Source: Clostridia bacterium
GTDB lineage: Bacteria > Bacillota > Clostridia > Lachnospirales > Anaerotignaceae
Assembly (NCBI GenBank): GCA_900757025.1
Contig: CAAEMG010000153.1
Coordinates: 1 to 7,707 of the forward strand
Direction of reading: 5' to 3'
Length of the DNA: 7,707 nucleotides
Part shown: positions 7,101 to 7,707 of the stretch, one piece after another
Position numbering within the stretch: position 1 is the first letter of the stretch
How the letters are laid out: every line of letters begins with the position of its first letter
Position numbers and translations under genes: made by a program
Notes under the pieces: generated by a model
The model's database searches: none
What the model saw: the letters and a program-made list of their open reading frames with translations, nothing else
What the model was told of the DNA's origin: nothing

Positions 7101-7707
7101 AATATCGCTGGGTAGAAACAGGAATAAGACAAAACGGAACGGATATAGATTTTAATTCCAACGGAAACGGCGGAATATTTGTGCTTACTCAAGGCGGAAG
7201 AGATATAGATTATGTTTCTAAAGCTTCTACTGTTCAAAGCACAAATGGCGACTATAACACAACAATAATAAACAGCACAAGGGATACAGTTACATATGAT
7301 GTTATAAAAAAATGGAACGGTGTTCCTGCGGATGGCACAGAGCTTAAATTTAATATTTATCAGTCTACAACAGGTATTAATGATACAGGCTCAATGACGC
7401 CTTATATTTCATTTAAAATGACAAAAGATGGCGTAGAAAAAACAGGAGGCTCTGAAAGGGCGGAAATATCAACTGTTGAAAAAGCCGAAGGCGAATGGAA
7501 CCATATAAGAATATCAAACCTTCCGGAGTTTGATTTAAAAGGCAGACAGTATGAATATATTATTGACGAAGAAGGTGTTTATGGTCAGTCCTATTCAACA
7601 AAGAAAATTGCACCTGAAAATACCAATTATGAAACAACAGTAACGAATAAAGTCAGTCCGAGTGCAGGATTGGAAAAACAGATACTTGTTGAAAAAAAGT
7701 GGGTTGA
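4169..7707 (+). CDS. Large exported surface protein with Cna_B-type repeats (adhesin-like), 3' end beyond the window
   Basis: I followed this frame codon by codon from the ATG at 4169 to base 7705 and found no stop, giving 1179 residues, and the gene continues past the edge. Residues 1-31 look like a signal peptide: basic WKKRFSR, hydrophobic residues 11-26, likely cleavage after LMA at 31. Residues 32-190 are beta-rich with no family I recognise. Residues 192-302 form an acidic, low-complexity linker dominated by Glu, Asp, Ser and Thr. Residues 303-480 are again unassigned. At 486-497 a FWVDN...RPSS motif opens a degenerate Cna-like segment, followed by an aromatic-rich region (WYW at 578-580). 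Tandem Cna_B modules follow, opening at Trp759, Trp914 and Trp1049, with a fourth starting at Trp1178. Such domains form stalk-like adhesins in Gram-positive bacteria, often stiffened by Lys-Asn isopeptide bonds and anchored by sortase. An LPxTG anchor could only be downstream. The ligand is unknown. The promoter at 4040-4068 suggests independent expression. Confidence 0.92.
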   Translation, partial: MNFWKKRFSRIISFLMANIMLLTVMPTELMADVLYSENAAVSVSWKPRENQVLFGGKGIIDLSVGVDTEKIQSAQVKISLTEKEAESFTQFEEINGIKTFSENGRTWKIVQDDDDSDKYLLTTDDIDSNISQSFELSYSPADDTEESFDIDVTKEDVDVQYTAKETVNDTPAVVLPAIDEKKPVVDVPKEGEITEPDKSTDASKNEETLPDSSEATDENNDGNGETIEETPSADETTPSESTETTDETESTEESGSSEPSDEISASGEESQVTEAGNEIETQEIEYSDDVDESFGVDTDEETAPIEISIDTEKLTFVKEMQKNPVVQSTVVTASDENVNWIKGSTNGNILFTATIPDSKKEQSFEFDFTNLKINSDVTLDGNTIMCGENKLVSLEGLKDTMRIDALKSSDNKVSFKIIDDSESQTEENTEITFTVYSNTLSADENAETAKIVLTAGDSQAVTDITLEELKTADTTGRVSLNEMIFWVDNNNEEHIRPSSVAQPVLKYRIDDGEEVVLDENTADLAHKLAAVGLKAIPTVSYSSNGSSSGNTTVKCDNLPEKIISLGEDGEIIQQKINWYWQQPDVDGYTKETVDESNKDSLNVPSIGWYYVLNRSFTITTTVRDGYVGLIKNYFDETANKFSLYVSGTDKVIKLKEWKNVVRSEIVDGKFTTTVNDIPKYSLNGESLTYYMKLSANENTDENGVPYFSFADMETDDRIEVKYDNSSTHGFSNYEDAVYSGGEMFLTLAGEVDFEAHKIWSDTEEDVRPSGRLTLWRYRTEEGYNTAAPAYNSVGTQYSIYFGNGNYPEKIAFTDVNGEKAVFPKYDALGHHYLYVVREEFDNGDSKGYEQLFGAYNEETKTYTDRVPSSEKEEPSESITENGKRADRANTYLYNNGTLYNKKIDNINAVVTKKWDAVSFQEEFKNIEVTVELQRRKKGSTDEWKKIKSATLTGFSIVNLSKTASAVVPKRDADKNELEYRWVETGIRQNGTDIDFNSNGNGGIFVLTQGGRDIDYVSKASTVQSTNGDYNTTIINSTRDTVTYDVIKKWNGVPADGTELKFNIYQSTTGINDTGSMTPYISFKMTKDGVEKTGGSERAEISTVEKAEGEWNHIRISNLPEFDLKGRQYEYIIDEEGVYGQSYSTKKIAPENTNYETTVTNKVSPSAGLEKQILVEKKWV
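4742..5074 (+). repeat. Low-complexity acidic Ser/Thr/Glu/Asp linker in the surface protein
   Basis: Residues 192-302 consist mostly of Glu, Asp, Ser and Thr with scattered Pro and Gly, and are predicted to be disordered and strongly negative. The DNA contains an exact 12-base direct repeat, GAAAGCACAGAA, at 4886-4897 and 4913-4924. The offset is 27 bases (nine codons) and both copies are in the same frame, consistent with length change by slippage or unequal recombination. Confidence 0.7.
6416..7707 (+). repeat. Tandem Cna_B-like modules (three complete, a fourth beginning)
   Basis: Each module opens with Lys-(Lys/Ile)-Trp: KIW at 757-759, KKW at 912-914, KKW at 1047-1049 and KKW at 1176-1178, spaced 155, 135 and 129 residues apart. 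Each complete module contains an aromatic-x-aromatic strand leading to an acidic residue (YLYVVREE with Glu838, YRWVETG with Glu983, YEYIIDEEG with Glu1134). Modules 2 and 3 close with an Asn-bearing strand (TTIIN, Asn1035, and TTVTN, Asn1160). In module 1 the equivalent may be Asn900 in LYNKK. This Lys/Glu/Asn pattern is known from Cna_B isopeptide domains. The repeats are diverged at sequence level, so they are domain repeats and not recent DNA duplications. Confidence 0.8.

Noticed and set aside
7705..7707. TGA at the final three bases as the end of the surface-protein gene
   Set aside because: It is out of frame. The gene's last complete codon is GTT at 7703-7705, followed by the first two bases of the next codon.

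Overview
The window looks like chromosomal DNA from an anaerobic, low-GC Gram-positive bacterium (Bacillota, probably class Clostridia, possibly near Lachnospiraceae). The evidence is the AT-rich intergenic DNA, strong purine-rich ribosome binding sites, AGA-dominated arginine codons, sigma-A-type promoters, and a large secreted protein with Cna_B-type repeats. The lineage is inferred from style and content. No marker here fixes genus or species.

All four genes lie on the + strand. (1) Bases 1-628 hold the 3' part of sfsA, whose first codons lie upstream of the window. (2) Bases 874-2679 hold a complete aspS (aspartyl-tRNA synthetase, 601 codons) with its own promoter and a long-stem terminator hairpin. 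(3) Bases 2869-3942 hold a complete actin-like mreB/mbl gene (357 codons), again with its own promoter and a clear terminator. (4) Bases 4169 to the right edge hold the largest gene, at least 1179 codons with no in-frame stop. It encodes an exported surface protein with a signal peptide, a long acidic Ser/Thr/Glu/Asp linker, a large beta-rich N-terminal region I cannot assign to a named family, and then tandem Cna_B-like modules. The protein continues past the window, so its length and any cell-wall anchor cannot be seen.

The genes do not form one operon. Each of the last three has a recognisable promoter, and terminators follow aspS and mreB. Two are housekeeping functions (translation, cell shape), sfsA is a conserved gene of uncertain role, and the adhesin-like gene is the accessory element. 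No RNA gene, insertion sequence, CRISPR array or phage feature was seen. The three intergenic gaps (629-873, 2680-2868, 3943-4168) are each under 300 bases. They hold promoters, terminators, several inverted repeats at promoters, and one GC-richer patch of unknown role.

I do not see a convincing novel multi-gene system. The parts most worth following are the large surface protein, its unnamed N-terminal region, and the dyad symmetries at the promoters.
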